Origin: Viridothelium virens
Taxonomy: Eukaryota > Ascomycota > Dothideomycetes > Trypetheliales > Trypetheliaceae
Direction of reading: 5' to 3'
Length of the DNA stretch: 64,000 nt
NCBI GenBank assembly: GCA_010094025.1
Contig: ML991773.1
Coordinates: forward strand, 1-64,000
In this document: positions 1 to 9,572 of the stretch, in pieces
Numbering within the stretch: position 1 is the first letter of the stretch
Layout: each line of letters begins with the position of its first letter
Notes under the pieces: model-generated
Told to the model about the DNA's origin: nothing
What the model saw: the letters and a program-made list of their open reading frames with translations, nothing else
Database searches by the model: none
Program-made: the position numbers and the translations under genes

Positions 1-245
1 ACCATTCGCACTGTAGGAGGGATGCCGCGGTCCGAAAGCTTATTAATATAGTCCACAAGAGCTAATTCTTGTTGTTTTGACATAAGGAGTTTGCTCTCCT
101 GGATGAACTGCTCCTTACCCCGTGTCGCGCCCCTATGGCGACGCGACAACATTGTACGGTCAACATTAAAAATTCGAGCAGCTTCAGCGTAATTAACAAC
201 CTCCGCAGTTTCTAAAAAAGCAAGAGCTGAAGCAATTGACCCCAT
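1..245 (-). CDS. pogo/Tc1-mariner-type transposase, N-terminal part (runs off the left edge)
   Basis: The first 81 codons of a minus-strand reading frame start at an ATG at 245 and leave the window at base 1 with no stop. The protein contains a psq/CENP-B-like helix-turn-helix: an alanine-rich helix, NYAEAARIFNVDRTMLSRR at about residues 18-36, then RHRGATRGKEQ. The next segment (QQELALVDYINKLSDRGIPP) matches the second HTH of fungal DDE_1 transposases. These modules bind the terminal inverted repeats; the catalytic DDE domain would lie left of base 1. The frame is open with no stop and no obvious C-to-T mutation load, so this copy may be young. A CENP-B-like host protein is possible but less likely, because fungal genomes carry many such transposons. 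Confidence 0.85.
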   Translation of the reverse strand, partial: MGSIASALAFLETAEVVNYAEAARIFNVDRTMLSRRHRGATRGKEQFIQESKLLMSKQQELALVDYINKLSDRGIPPTVRM

Positions 246-295
246 ATTGGTGGAGATAATCAATTTTGAACATGTGTGCGCCGGACGAATTGAGG

Positions 296-326
296 CGTGC
301 ACGGAGGTGGATCGTGCACGGAGTGG
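296..326. repeat. short direct repeat at the presumed transposon end
   Basis: CGTGCACGGAGGTGG at 296-310 is repeated almost exactly as CGTGCACGGAGTGG at 313-326, about 50-80 bp upstream of the transposase ATG. That is where a pogo-type element would have its terminal or subterminal repeat. The matching right end is outside the window, so a terminal inverted repeat cannot be shown. Confidence 0.35.
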
Positions 327-955
327 TGCGGACTTCTATGGAATTTCAGTACAGACTGTAATTCATTTGCTTCGTTACGAGTTGCCCAAGGTGACTATTT
401 GGTGATTTTGTCAATGGACTCTGCCACTGCCAAGGTGGTCAGGCTCCTGCTCCCGATGCGTCCGAGCGGTCTAGATCGCCCTCGATCTCGCGTGTCCGCA
501 TCGACGTCATCGGCACTCATCTACTTATCGCTCCACAAAAGCGCAGGGTACTCGACCTTTTTCACCACCCACTATCTGCATACAAACGGGAAGCTCCGTT
601 TTATGTGGGGCTCCGATAGCCGTAATGTGTCGTGCATGTCCAAGGTTCGGATCGGAAACTTGGATTGGCGTCAAGGCAGTGGGTAGCATCGGTAGTATCT
701 GGGCACTTCGTTTGGCTGTTGGTTGCAGGCACCAGTAGCGTGGGTTGAGTCGCGATCTGCGGGGTGAGCTCACGCAGCTTCCTCCCCGATGCAGATGCGT
801 CAGCACCTTTGTAACGGCTCGTGAGCACGAGAGGGGGAGTCGAGAGGTATAATAAGGGCATTGGTGCCCAGCCTTTTTCCCTACTACATCAATTTGCTCT
901 ACTGCCATCACCATATCTCCTTGAATTTCTCTCAACATCAATCAGTCTTGCAAAT
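327..955. other. intergenic region, promoter side of the 73-aa protein gene
   Basis: I see no gene here. A TATA-like stretch (GGTATAATAAG, about 846-856) lies about 100 bp before the ATG at 956 and may be the promoter of the downstream small gene. Short open frames on both strands look like noise. Confidence 0.4.
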
Positions 956-1308
956 ATGGCACAAAACGCGAGCTCTTCACCTCCTAGCAGCCCTATTGAC
1001 CGTCGCCGCGTACGTTATAACTTCTGTACCCTGGTGCACCGCAGTGGATTCTGCGACTTACGCCCATACGATCTAACATTATCTACAGTCATCTGGCGAA
1101 AGGTTTGCCGCCCTCAATAACCTCAAGCGCAATTCCAACCCTGATGCATTTGCACAACGGCGATCAAGCTTGAGTGATCAGGCCACCAATAAGCCTGGCT
1201 TCTTCGGTCAGATTTGGCAGAAGTGAGTGTATACCAACTCCACAATGTTTCAGTCCAGCACTAATGTTGTTCAGCTACACCCGTGGATCTCACCCGGAAA
1301 AGAAGTAA
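956..1308 (+). CDS. conserved small hydrophilic fungal protein, 73 aa, unknown function
   Basis: Three exons: 956-1009, 1089-1222 and 1275-1308. Both introns have good signals (GTACGT...TCTAACA...CTACAG and GTGAGT...ACTAATG...TTCAG), and the frame stays open across both joins. The product is 73 aa, Ser/Arg/Asn-rich, with no signal peptide or membrane segment. Its N-terminus is SSPPSSPIDRRR, its centre has FAALNNLKRNSNPDAFAQRR, and it ends GFFGQIWQNYTRGSHPEKK. I recall small ascomycete proteins with an RRSS / KRNS / W-N-T-RG layout but know no assigned function. The clean splicing and composition argue that it is real. The start is the first in-frame ATG (AATATGG context). Confidence 0.65.
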
Positions 1309-2259
1309 ATATGGGGAATATCACGACGGAGGAAAGTGCCCATACTGAAAAAACATTGAACGATTGGCGATCCGGGCGTTTCGAAAGCGACTTATGATCA
1401 GGGAATTTGCTCATGAAACTATGCTCAACATGTGTATCTGTATTATACTATTAGCTTAATGTATCTTATTCTGAATTATTAACTTTCTAACTTTATCATC
1501 CTGGCCCGAACGACCTCGCCACTTCCGAAAGTTTTTGGGGTCTTTGTCTTCTCTTTCTTTTCCGTGGTCACTGATACTCGCCCTGATATTCTTTCTATGT
1601 CGCATGCTAGGTTTATGCTTTGGTCAGTATGACTCTCAATTGTGCTAGAGTACAAGCATTGGTTAGGCACGAAGCAACATGTTGAAAACGAGATGATAAA
1701 ATCAGAAAGCCCGCAATTCTATATGGATTCATACCTTCGAGCGAAATTGAATTTCTTTTTATGGTGCATCGGGAGGGACTAGAATCTGCCTCGCTGGATG
1801 ACCCCATTAACAATCGAATACAGTACGCAGGCGTGGCAGGTTTCGATACTGGCAATGGATATTCCATTTGGCCTTGGCCATGGTGCTGGTCCGGTAATGG
1901 CTTCGCTATATTTTGGTAGATTCCACTCAAGAACTTCAGACCGAAGTACGGTTCCTCCAAAAAGATCAGACGACGTTCGTCCAAATAGTTCTCCACCAGC
2001 CTTTGCTCTGAGGGATAAAAACTGCAAGATGCGTAGAGTACTCCAATCCAATTCTTGCCTGGACCCTGACGTCTGGAGTCCCAAGGGGTCTGAGATGCGA
2101 TGCCCCGCGGTCCCCCACCGCCTGATTTTGAATGTGAACTTCCCTTCATCTTTGTGCTGAAGCCGCAACGACTCAATTGCGGCCTCTATTGTGTCTCGCT
2201 TGAGATCGCGTCATTTGTCACCTTGTCTTCGAGCAATTGCTCCAAATACTCGTTCTGCA
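1309..2259. other. intergenic region upstream of phosphomannomutase
   Basis: No recognisable gene. A minus-strand frame of about 130-190 codons overlaps 1613-2176, but its translation resembles no family I know and has no coding-like composition. The last 100 bp probably hold the promoter of the phosphomannomutase gene. Confidence 0.4.
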
Positions 2260-3269
2260 ATGGCCCAAGCCGCTACCGTCATCCCTGCCCTCAATGAGCG
2301 GCCTATCAAGAACACCATCTGTCTTTTCGACGTCGATGAGACACTCACGCCAGCAAGAAGAGTATGTTGTCCTGTATAGAAAAGCAGGGGCTTTGCTACC
2401 CTTGACACTGCTCTCCGTCATCAACCAATTGACCATTCCTTAACCAAATCTAACCCACCAAACCCACATCCAGAGCGCTACCCCCGAAATGCTACAAACC
2501 CTCTCCGCCCTCCGCCACAAAGTCGCCATCGGTTTCGTCGGCGGCTCCAACCTCGTCAAGCAGCAGGAACAGCTCGGCGCCCCGTCCATCCCCGTGACCT
2601 CGCTCTTCGACTTCTGCTTCGCCGAGAACGGGCTGGTAGCGTACCGGATGGGCGAGCCGCTCGCGTCCCACTCGTTCATCGGCTGGCTGGGCGAGGAGAA
2701 GTACAAGAAGCTAGTGAATTTCTGCCTGCGCTGGATCGCGGACTGCGACGAGGTGCCCGTGAAGCGGGGCACGTTCGTTGAGTTCCGGAATGGCATGGTG
2801 AATGTGAGTCCCGTTGGGAGGAACGCGAGCATGGAGGAGCGGGCTCAGTTTGAGGAGTTCGATAATAAGGCGGAAGTGCGGAAGAGGATGGTGGAGGCGT
2901 TGAGGAAGGAGTTTCCGGATTATGGGCTCACGTAAGTCCTGACACGAGAGCCCCTTCTTTTTATCTCTGCTGGTATGGAACAAAAAGAATGCTTATGAGA
3001 GGAATTATCTTGGCAGGTTTTCGATCGGTGGCAAAATATCGTTTGACGTCTTTCCACGCGGTTGGGATAAGACGTACTGCCTCCAGCATGTACTGGCAGA
3101 GAAGGAACGTCCGGACGGAGTGGACTATAAAACGATCCACTTCTTTGGAGATAAGACATCTGAAGGGGGCAATGATTGGGAGATATTCAGTGATCCGAGA
3201 ACGATAGGGCATTCAGTAACGGGACCAGAAGATACAATGAAGCAGCTCAAAGAAGTGTTTGGTGTTTGA
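2260..3269 (+). CDS. SEC53: phosphomannomutase (Sec53/PMM family, HAD superfamily)
   Basis: Exons 2260-2361, 2474-2931 and 3017-3269 give 270 aa, the usual PMM length. The enzyme converts mannose-6-phosphate to mannose-1-phosphate in the cytosol, feeding GDP-mannose for N- and O-glycosylation and GPI anchors. HAD motif I is LFDVDETLT at residues 22-30 (nucleophile Asp24, general acid/base Asp26). The cap segment includes [16 protein letters not shown], and the C-terminal half has [19 protein letters not shown] and [17 protein letters not shown], the metal-binding and motif IV region of PMM. The residue after Asp26 is Glu where I expect Gly (DVDGTLT), and GGSN replaces the usual GGSD. The start ATG at 2260 gives a normal N-terminus. 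The ANP1-type mannosyltransferase at 43.9 kb depends on its product. Confidence 0.95.
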
Positions 3270-4148
3270 TGGATGGAACTTCAAACGACCTACCGGGCTT
3301 TCGGACATCAGTCACTTCTGGATCAAGGTCCAAGATTTTCGCGATTTCGGACGATATCCCCGCGAGACAATCCGTGCGTTTAATCATGTTGCAAGGGGAC
3401 AAGCGGGTTTGAGTTTACAAAAGTATAATTTACCATATAAGTATAGAGATGATAAAAGCCGGGTCTTGGGGTCTGATGCTTCCTACCTATACAAAGACTT
3501 GGGGACACGGCTATGCGAGTGCATATATCGCTGCGAAACAACGAGATAAGAGAAATGTCGCGCTCTCTGTACCTCAGGTGATGCGCTATCGTATCCTCGG
3601 AACTTGAAGGAGGGTCCTCCAGGTAAGATAGGCGACCAATTATGCTGGGTAGGTAGCTAGTAGCCTGCGGATACGCACTCTGCGAATTCAGAAAGAGCAA
3701 GCAGAGCCAGACCGATAAGCAACGGCTGTCATCTGATGAGTCTTGGCTGATCGCTCCTATCGCTTTTGTGGCCAGACAATACCATTTGTACCACATTGGA
3801 AAAAGCCCACAATCGAAACAAGCTCATCCAAGCAGGTTCTTACTGGGGAAACAGGCGAGACCCAAGTAGTTTGGACCAATCCTCTCAGAAAAATGATGCT
3901 CCCTCTGCTGCCCGAATCTTGGTTGCGTCTTCTGTAAGGCAGATCGCTCCTAGCGTGTTGATCTGACACGACGACTGTATTCCACTTGAACCGAACTCCC
4001 ATGCCAAACATGCAGCGAGATTCCATGATAACGGCACTGATATTGCACACCTGGTCGGGGGAAAAATCTCGATAATGGTAGTCCAATCGAAGACCTCAGT
4101 CCAGCCAACTGATTATGACGATATTCGACGTCGATCGCCCGATGGGCC
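3270..4148. other. intergenic region between phosphomannomutase and the 254-aa hypothetical gene
   Basis: Both flanking genes end here (convergent). No supported gene; open frames up to about 138 codons on the minus strand look random. Confidence 0.4.
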
Positions 4149-4913
4149 TCACCTGCTCCTGTCGTGTCTATCCAGTATGAACTCAAGTCTTCGTTTCTTT
4201 ACACTGGCGCTCCTGCCATGCCGCCATACGCTGAGCATCTTCCAACTTCCGACAAGCATAGCGATCGGCATTTCCATTGCAGTTTTAAAACGAACACCAG
4301 GAGTAACCGCTGGAAGCTTAGCTCGTGGCGTTGTGACAATGGTCCACATAACCTTCTGATTTAATCGCAGAGAGTAATTCAATAATTTCTGGTATTCGAG
4401 CACGTCGTTGACTGTTTTTAAATTTTGCCTGATGGTACGCGGATGCCGGGTATTTGAGGAGGACTCTGCTTTGAGTATTTTCGCCAACTTTTCGAGGGGC
4501 TGAAACTTGGCCTCTACGACATCGTAGCCAAGAGCCCTTTTCGTACCCTCTTTATCAGAGAGCATATTACACACTAAGACCTCTTGTGTTATTCTCAGCA
4601 GTTCAGCGTGTTCGTCTATCTCCTCCGACTGCGTGCCTCGCTGTGATCTTTCGCTATCAGTTTGACGGGTCCTGCCACCGAATCTTTGCTTCAATTGATC
4701 CAATTCCTGATTCCCTTTGGCTTTCCGGCGGACCTCTGTGTTCGATGTACTTGTATCTGACGCTTTCTCTGCGATGGCAAGCTGTTGTTTAAGATTGACG
4801 ATCTTACGCTTCTGGATCTCCTGCTGATTTCCTTGAGCCTCAGTGGAAGATTTCTCAAGTTCCGCAATGTCCTGTCGGAGGACCTCGGCCTGGATGTCCT
4901 CCCACTTGACCAT
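4149..4913 (-). CDS. hypothetical coiled-coil protein, 254 aa
   Basis: An uninterrupted minus-strand frame starts at the ATG at 4913 (MVKWEDIQAEVLRQDIAELE) and ends at 4149. The first 80 residues are strongly charged and predicted helical (runs of E, K, Q and L with heptad spacing). A central part is rich in Arg/Glu/Gln, and a segment at about 115-150 looks folded (LLRITQEVLVCNML). I do not recognise the family. The last 65 residues are less convincing and an unrecognised 3' intron is possible. No signal peptide or membrane helix is visible. The frame upstream of 4913 has no ATG, which supports this start. Confidence 0.45.
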   Translation of the reverse strand: MVKWEDIQAEVLRQDIAELEKSSTEAQGNQQEIQKRKIVNLKQQLAIAEKASDTSTSNTEVRRKAKGNQELDQLKQRFGGRTRQTDSERSQRGTQSEEIDEHAELLRITQEVLVCNMLSDKEGTKRALGYDVVEAKFQPLEKLAKILKAESSSNTRHPRTIRQNLKTVNDVLEYQKLLNYSLRLNQKVMWTIVTTPRAKLPAVTPGVRFKTAMEMPIAMLVGSWKMLSVWRHGRSASVKKRRLEFILDRHDRSR

Positions 4914-5912
4914 TTTTGACAGCGTTGGGAAAAACGGTAAGCGTAGGGGCGATCGCCGATGAAGGATATACAGGCTTCGGACTCTAGTCTTCGGTCGAGT
5001 TGAGGATAGATGCAAAAGTGGGCGACAAAGATAGCCGTGCGCATGTCATCGCGGGCAGTCCCTATCCTCTGTTAGGGAGATCCCGAATACGATACGCGTT
5101 GAATGCGAAAAATGATAAGTCGAGACGTACTTGATAGGCATCGCTGTGAGTATTTTAAGGGAACAGAGACGCTATAATGTATTATCGAAATGTCGGATAT
5201 ACTCTGAGGATAAGTCAAAGATGCTAGTGTTGGGGACCAGGAGAGCTCCCCGGACGTTCCTCGTCGAGTTAGCGTTGTACTAGAGTATAATCAAGTACTC
5301 TAAGCTCCGTGGCTCCCAGCTTCATGCCTTAAACGGTGTAGAGCTGAGTCAGCACAGACAAGTACCAGCATCACATTTCGAAAAGTCCAGCGCCTAAGGC
5401 AGGGAATTTGGAACAGGCAATCGTTTACATCCGTCAACGAATCAGTTACTGTCTTTGCTTATTTTAGTTAATCCGCTCATCCAAGCTGAAAAGCCCAGTC
5501 TCCTAACCAGGAAAGTCTGTAAGACTGACTTCAATGGGTCCAATCCGCAGACGTTTTGGTTCATGTCTATCCTGAGATCCTCGAGTGTTCTTTTGGCAAG
5601 GCTGATGGTGCAAGAAATTTCCTTCATCACGACGTCTTGATGCGATTCTCTGAAACTTTCCTCACTCGGGTCTGACCTCTCTTCTACGTCTTTCTAGCGA
5701 AGCCTCTTATTTTAGCCTCTTCGTCGTCATCTTGTATAAGTCGCATTTGCATGGGATACTCCTCCGGGTATAGCTACGTAAGATGATATCTTGAGAGCTC
5801 TAGCACCCCGGCCCTTCGATTCAACAACTGGCTAAATAAAGCAACAAGCCTTTCTTTCGATATTCGAAGGACGGCTCTACTCTAGTACTTTTGGAACCCA
5901 TCAATCATCTCT
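4914..5912. other. intergenic region between divergent genes, with one possible coding remnant
   Basis: Upstream region shared by the hypothetical gene (minus) and the DNA glycosylase gene (plus). Apart from the remnant at 5442-5693 listed separately, nothing is supported. Confidence 0.4.
5442..5693 (-). other. possible orphan exon or coding remnant
   Basis: An open minus-strand segment of 83 codons begins just after an AG acceptor-like site (GCTAG) and ends in a stop at 5442. Its composition looks protein-like (acidic start EERSDPSEESFRES, then ISCTISLAKRTLEDLRIDM). I cannot find a convincing upstream exon or a family, so it may be a decayed gene fragment or chance. Confidence 0.2.
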
Positions 5913-7190
5913 ATGGATCCTCCACTGGCTCCTCCTACCTCCCAACCCAACTCCACTACCCCCAAACGCCCCCGTCGTACTACCACTCACACATCTCCCC
6001 ACTTTCCCTCTTCCCCTCCTTCATCCACGCCATCCCCCCTCAAACGCCTCCGCACCCGACACACCCCCTCCAAATCCCCACACTTCTCGTCCACCCCGCC
6101 CAAACTCCCCCGACCCTACCACGCCCGTCTCCCCCCTCTCACCGCCCCCCGCTTCGGCCTCATCCAAGAAGAGCTCGCACACACGCCCTTCCACCTGCTC
6201 CTCGCCGTCATCCTCCTAAACCAGACATCCGGCCGGGCCGCCGTGCCCGTCCTGCGCCGCATCATCGCGCGCTTCCCCAGCATCGCGGATATCGGCGACG
6301 AAGCCAACCACGCGGAGCTGGAGGCGATGGTGCGTCCGCTGGGGTTGAAGCGGCGGGCGGGCGTGATGGGGAAGCTGGCGAGGGGCTGGATGGAGGATCC
6401 GCCCAGGAGGGGCAGGCGCTGGAGTTTGAGGGGGAGGAATCGCGATTATCCGACTAGAGGGGCGGGGGCGGAGGTGAAGGTCGGGGAGGTGTTAGCGGAT
6501 GAGGAGGAGGTCGTGGAGGTGTGGGTGGAGGGGGAGGAGGCTGAGCTGCATGAGGAGGGAACGGGAGAGGGAGAAGGAGAGGGAGGGAAGAAGAGGAGGA
6601 GGGAGTGGAGGAGGGATGAGAGGACTGCGGCGCTGGAGATTGGACATTTGGCGGGATGTGGGGCGTATGCGTGGGATAGTTGGAGGATTTTTTGTCGAGA
6701 TGAGTTGAGGGGGAAGAGGGTGAGGGAATGGATTCTAAAGAGGGATGGTACAAAAAGTGACAAAGTGGAGGATGGTGATGTTAGCGAGGACTTGGAAGGA
6801 GTCAGGAGATATGTAGATGGGCAGATGAAATCGGATTTTGAGGAGGAATGGAAGCGAGTCTTGCCAAAGGATAAAGAGTTACGACCTTTCCTGGCCTGGA
6901 TGTGGCTGAAAGAGGGATGGATATGGGATCCAGATACCGGCTTCAAGGAAAAGGCCAGTGATGACCTCATGGAACGAGCTCAAAACGATTCCATCGAGTG
7001 GCTAGAAGAACTTAGGATTTGGAGAGAAGATCTAGCAAAACGTCAGATCGTACTAGGGGACAGTGTGAGACCGACACAAGGCAAAATCGAGGGCCCAAAG
7101 AAGTCGTACTTAGAGATGCTGTCGAGTTCTGGGTCGAGTGACGAGCTATCGGATGTCCCATCTGATGAAGATTTGGAGCAGCTCGTGTGA
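5913..7190 (+). CDS. MBD4-like HhH-GPD DNA glycosylase (probable thymine/uracil mismatch glycosylase)
   Basis: A single-exon gene encodes 425 aa. Residues 1-78 are Pro/Ser/Thr-rich and basic, probably disordered. The glycosylase fold begins at FGLIQEELAHTPFHLLLAVI (81-100) and continues LLNQTSGRAAVPVLRRI and LEAMVRPLGL, matching the human MBD4 catalytic domain. The hairpin and catalytic segment are HLAGCGAYAWDSWRIFC (245-261); Asp255 aligns with the catalytic Asp of MBD4 (YGNDSYRIFC). The family removes T or U opposite G at deaminated CpG or 5-methylcytosine sites in the nucleus. Unusually, about 80 residues of acidic and basic low complexity (about 162-240) sit between the two halves of the fold. 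No methyl-CpG-binding domain is visible. The DNA shifts from C-rich to G-rich on the coding strand near 6300, which creates long spurious frames. Confidence 0.85.
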   Translation: MDPPLAPPTSQPNSTTPKRPRRTTTHTSPHFPSSPPSSTPSPLKRLRTRHTPSKSPHFSSTPPKLPRPYHARLPPLTAPRFGLIQEELAHTPFHLLLAVILLNQTSGRAAVPVLRRIIARFPSIADIGDEANHAELEAMVRPLGLKRRAGVMGKLARGWMEDPPRRGRRWSLRGRNRDYPTRGAGAEVKVGEVLADEEEVVEVWVEGEEAELHEEGTGEGEGEGGKKRRREWRRDERTAALEIGHLAGCGAYAWDSWRIFCRDELRGKRVREWILKRDGTKSDKVEDGDVSEDLEGVRRYVDGQMKSDFEEEWKRVLPKDKELRPFLAWMWLKEGWIWDPDTGFKEKASDDLMERAQNDSIEWLEELRIWREDLAKRQIVLGDSVRPTQGKIEGPKKSYLEMLSSSGSSDELSDVPSDEDLEQLV

Positions 7191-7425
7191 TCTAATCCTC
7201 TGAGATGAGCCATATTGGATGGCTATTGTTCAAGGATTTGGGTATCTGCTCGAGATCTTGTGTATATCAATATAAATAAACACAACGTGCATTAAAATTT
7301 TATGGTTTCGTATCCACATTAAATACCATGCCTTGGCGGCAAACTTTCATGAGACATATGGATGGAGTCGTATCCAACCAGCATGTAATGGGTGCTACAT
7401 AAAGATGCATTCATGGCCAGCCGTT

Positions 7426-8820
7426 TCATGCATGCCCATCCTTTGGTCCTTTTAGCGCCAATTTTCGTCCAATATTTCCAAAGCAAATGCTACTACAGAA
7501 CAGTACACTAGCAATCCAGGTAGCGACCCCGACGCTCTCAGCAGATGTCAAACCCGCGAACACGCCGTCTGGTCGAAGGGCAGAGCCATTCGCAATCGGT
7601 CCATTAGCAGGAGCGGTCTTTGTGCGGTTCAATGCGTGAGAAAGCGCAGATGAAAAGGAGGGATGTCTGGAATGAGGAGCAGGAGAGGGTACTACGTCCG
7701 GGTTGACAGCTAGAAGGACAGCGGTGCCCGTGAGACCCACGATTGCGGAAATGACAAAGCCGGGTTTGGAGCGATCGAGGATATACCACAAGACGGGATT
7801 GACCAGAGCAAGAGTCAAGGATAATTGAAGGGTCGACTGCCAAGGCGTCTTACGCTGGAGGCCATGTTAGAAGATCTGTTTTAAAGGGGTTTCTAGTGGG
7901 AAGGGTGGTAAGAGAAATGGCAAACGACTTACGATGGCGAAGGCGATACCGACGAAGGCTCCAACACTACGCACCACAAGGCTCCAATCTGTACCGAGCA
8001 CACTTGGGCTTTGATTGATTCGCTGACTGACTGATTCCCGATTTCCTCTCCTTCCCCGCGCAAGCTCCCCTCTGCCTGTGACCGTATCTCGTGGTGCTCT
8101 CCCTCTTCGACTTTCGATTGTGTCCTCGACGACGCCATCCTCCCCGTCTCTTGCCCAGACCCAGTCCACCCAAGGCAACAAGCTGCCTAGTCCCACACCA
8201 GCCATACCCCAGAAAGCCAAGTATATCCATCCTCTTTCTATCCCTTCGACCTGAACTGGTGTGACATAGCTATTCTCGTGAAGCTTCGAGACCACGAGAC
8301 CATATGCAACACCAAAAGCAAATAGTGCGATCAGCCGAGTTGAGATTGGGACGAATGATGATTGAAAGGCATGTACTGAGCTTCGCCGTGGTGCCATCCG
8401 CGGCCTATTGTCTGGCACTTTGCGGTCCGCCTCATTATCAGATCGTGGACTTTGGGAGCCAGCCGGAACTTGTGATCGAAACGTTGATGCTAGGTCTCTT
8501 CTCATGGCATCCACACTGTCTATGCTCGCTGGGGTTTGTGTTCCTGTACCCCATGGGGTGGGAGTCTCATCGCGGATGGATTCATCGCCCGTGGGTGCGT
8601 AAATGCCAAAGAGAGTTGATGCGGTAAGGTTGAGGACTGAACGAGAGCGTGAAGGAGACGATGGGTCAGGAGAGTCTTGGTTGATAAGATCTTGCAATCT
8701 GTCCGTCGAGTCTGGGTCCGAAGTTGCATGGTCGGGGTTTGGCGATGGGGTGGTCGAGGCTATATTCATTTTGAAAGGGCGTCGAGGGAGTGGACGGAAG
8801 ATGGGAGTATCTTCGTCCAT
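7426..8820 (-). CDS. INSIG domain protein (insulin-induced gene family)
   Basis: Exon 1 is 8820-7933 and exon 2 is 7854-7426, joined by a GTAAGT...CTAACA...CCAG intron, giving 438 aa. The start MDEDTPIFRPLPRRPF resembles other fungal INSIG proteins. After about 150 disordered Ser/Pro-rich residues come membrane segments: LIALFAFGVAYGLVVSKL, WIYLAFWGMAGVGLGSLLP and SVGAFVGIAFAI; in exon 2, STLQLSLTLALVNPVLWYIL, FVISAIVGLTGTAVLLAV and the final WIASVLFCSSICFGNIGR. INSIG proteins sit in the ER membrane and bind sterol-sensing partners; in yeasts they control HMG-CoA reductase stability or SREBP activation. Low-complexity loops separate the membrane helices, as is common in filamentous fungi. Confidence 0.9.
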
Positions 8821-9572
8821 GCCGCAAGTATCCGACAACACCCAATCAGTAGTCCACGCCCCGTGTAAGACACAAATCTGCAGGCATTGGACTTAAGATT
8901 GCTTTTGAAGTTGAGGTGTAAGCCGAGAAGTCTGACAGGGACTTCCGCTAAATCGTGTACGGTAAAATAATTAAAGATCCAAAATATCAACCCAATGATT
9001 TGGATGAATGCAGAAAGAGAAGTTGAATGAGTATGGAGAAGATGAGGGGTGGAAAGTTTAAGATCAGTCGATACGAAGGAAACTCTCTGCACCAGTGTGT
9101 CTCTATTCTGCTTAGTCATTCATGTGATCAGAACGGGGCAGTGGGAGTTATCAGGATCGTGCTACAAATGCCCCTCGCTTCATTAAGGTACACCATCGCT
9201 AGTCTACGTACTAGGATCAGTTCTGGAAAAGAATGTGGTGCTTTGGAGGGTTCCTCGTCGAGCCTGACGTGACCGGAACCAGTGCTTGACATATTTTACA
9301 TAGCGAGCTTCCTGCCCACATCACTCATTAGAAAGAGGCTAACTTTGCAGTATTGGAAGCTTTCTAGCATTATCAAAGGGATTCATTGAAACGTGGTATT
9401 AAAGATATATTCGTGACCATGAAAATCCGTTTGTCTGTGTGGTTGATTTCTGTTCGTCCACCAAGGAATATTCCGCCCGAACCCTAATTCCCAATGCATG
9501 TATCATCCCATTCCCTTGGGGACCAGACCATCGCAACGGATATAAAAGGGACCACCTAGAATCGTTTAGTAT
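8821..9572. other. intergenic region
   Basis: Promoter side of the INSIG gene and 3' side of the amino-acid permease gene. No additional gene seen. Confidence 0.4.

Noticed and set aside
1613-2176. Two overlapping minus-strand frames of 129 and 187 codons
   Set aside because: No motif or family seen and no convincing splice signals; kept as intergenic.
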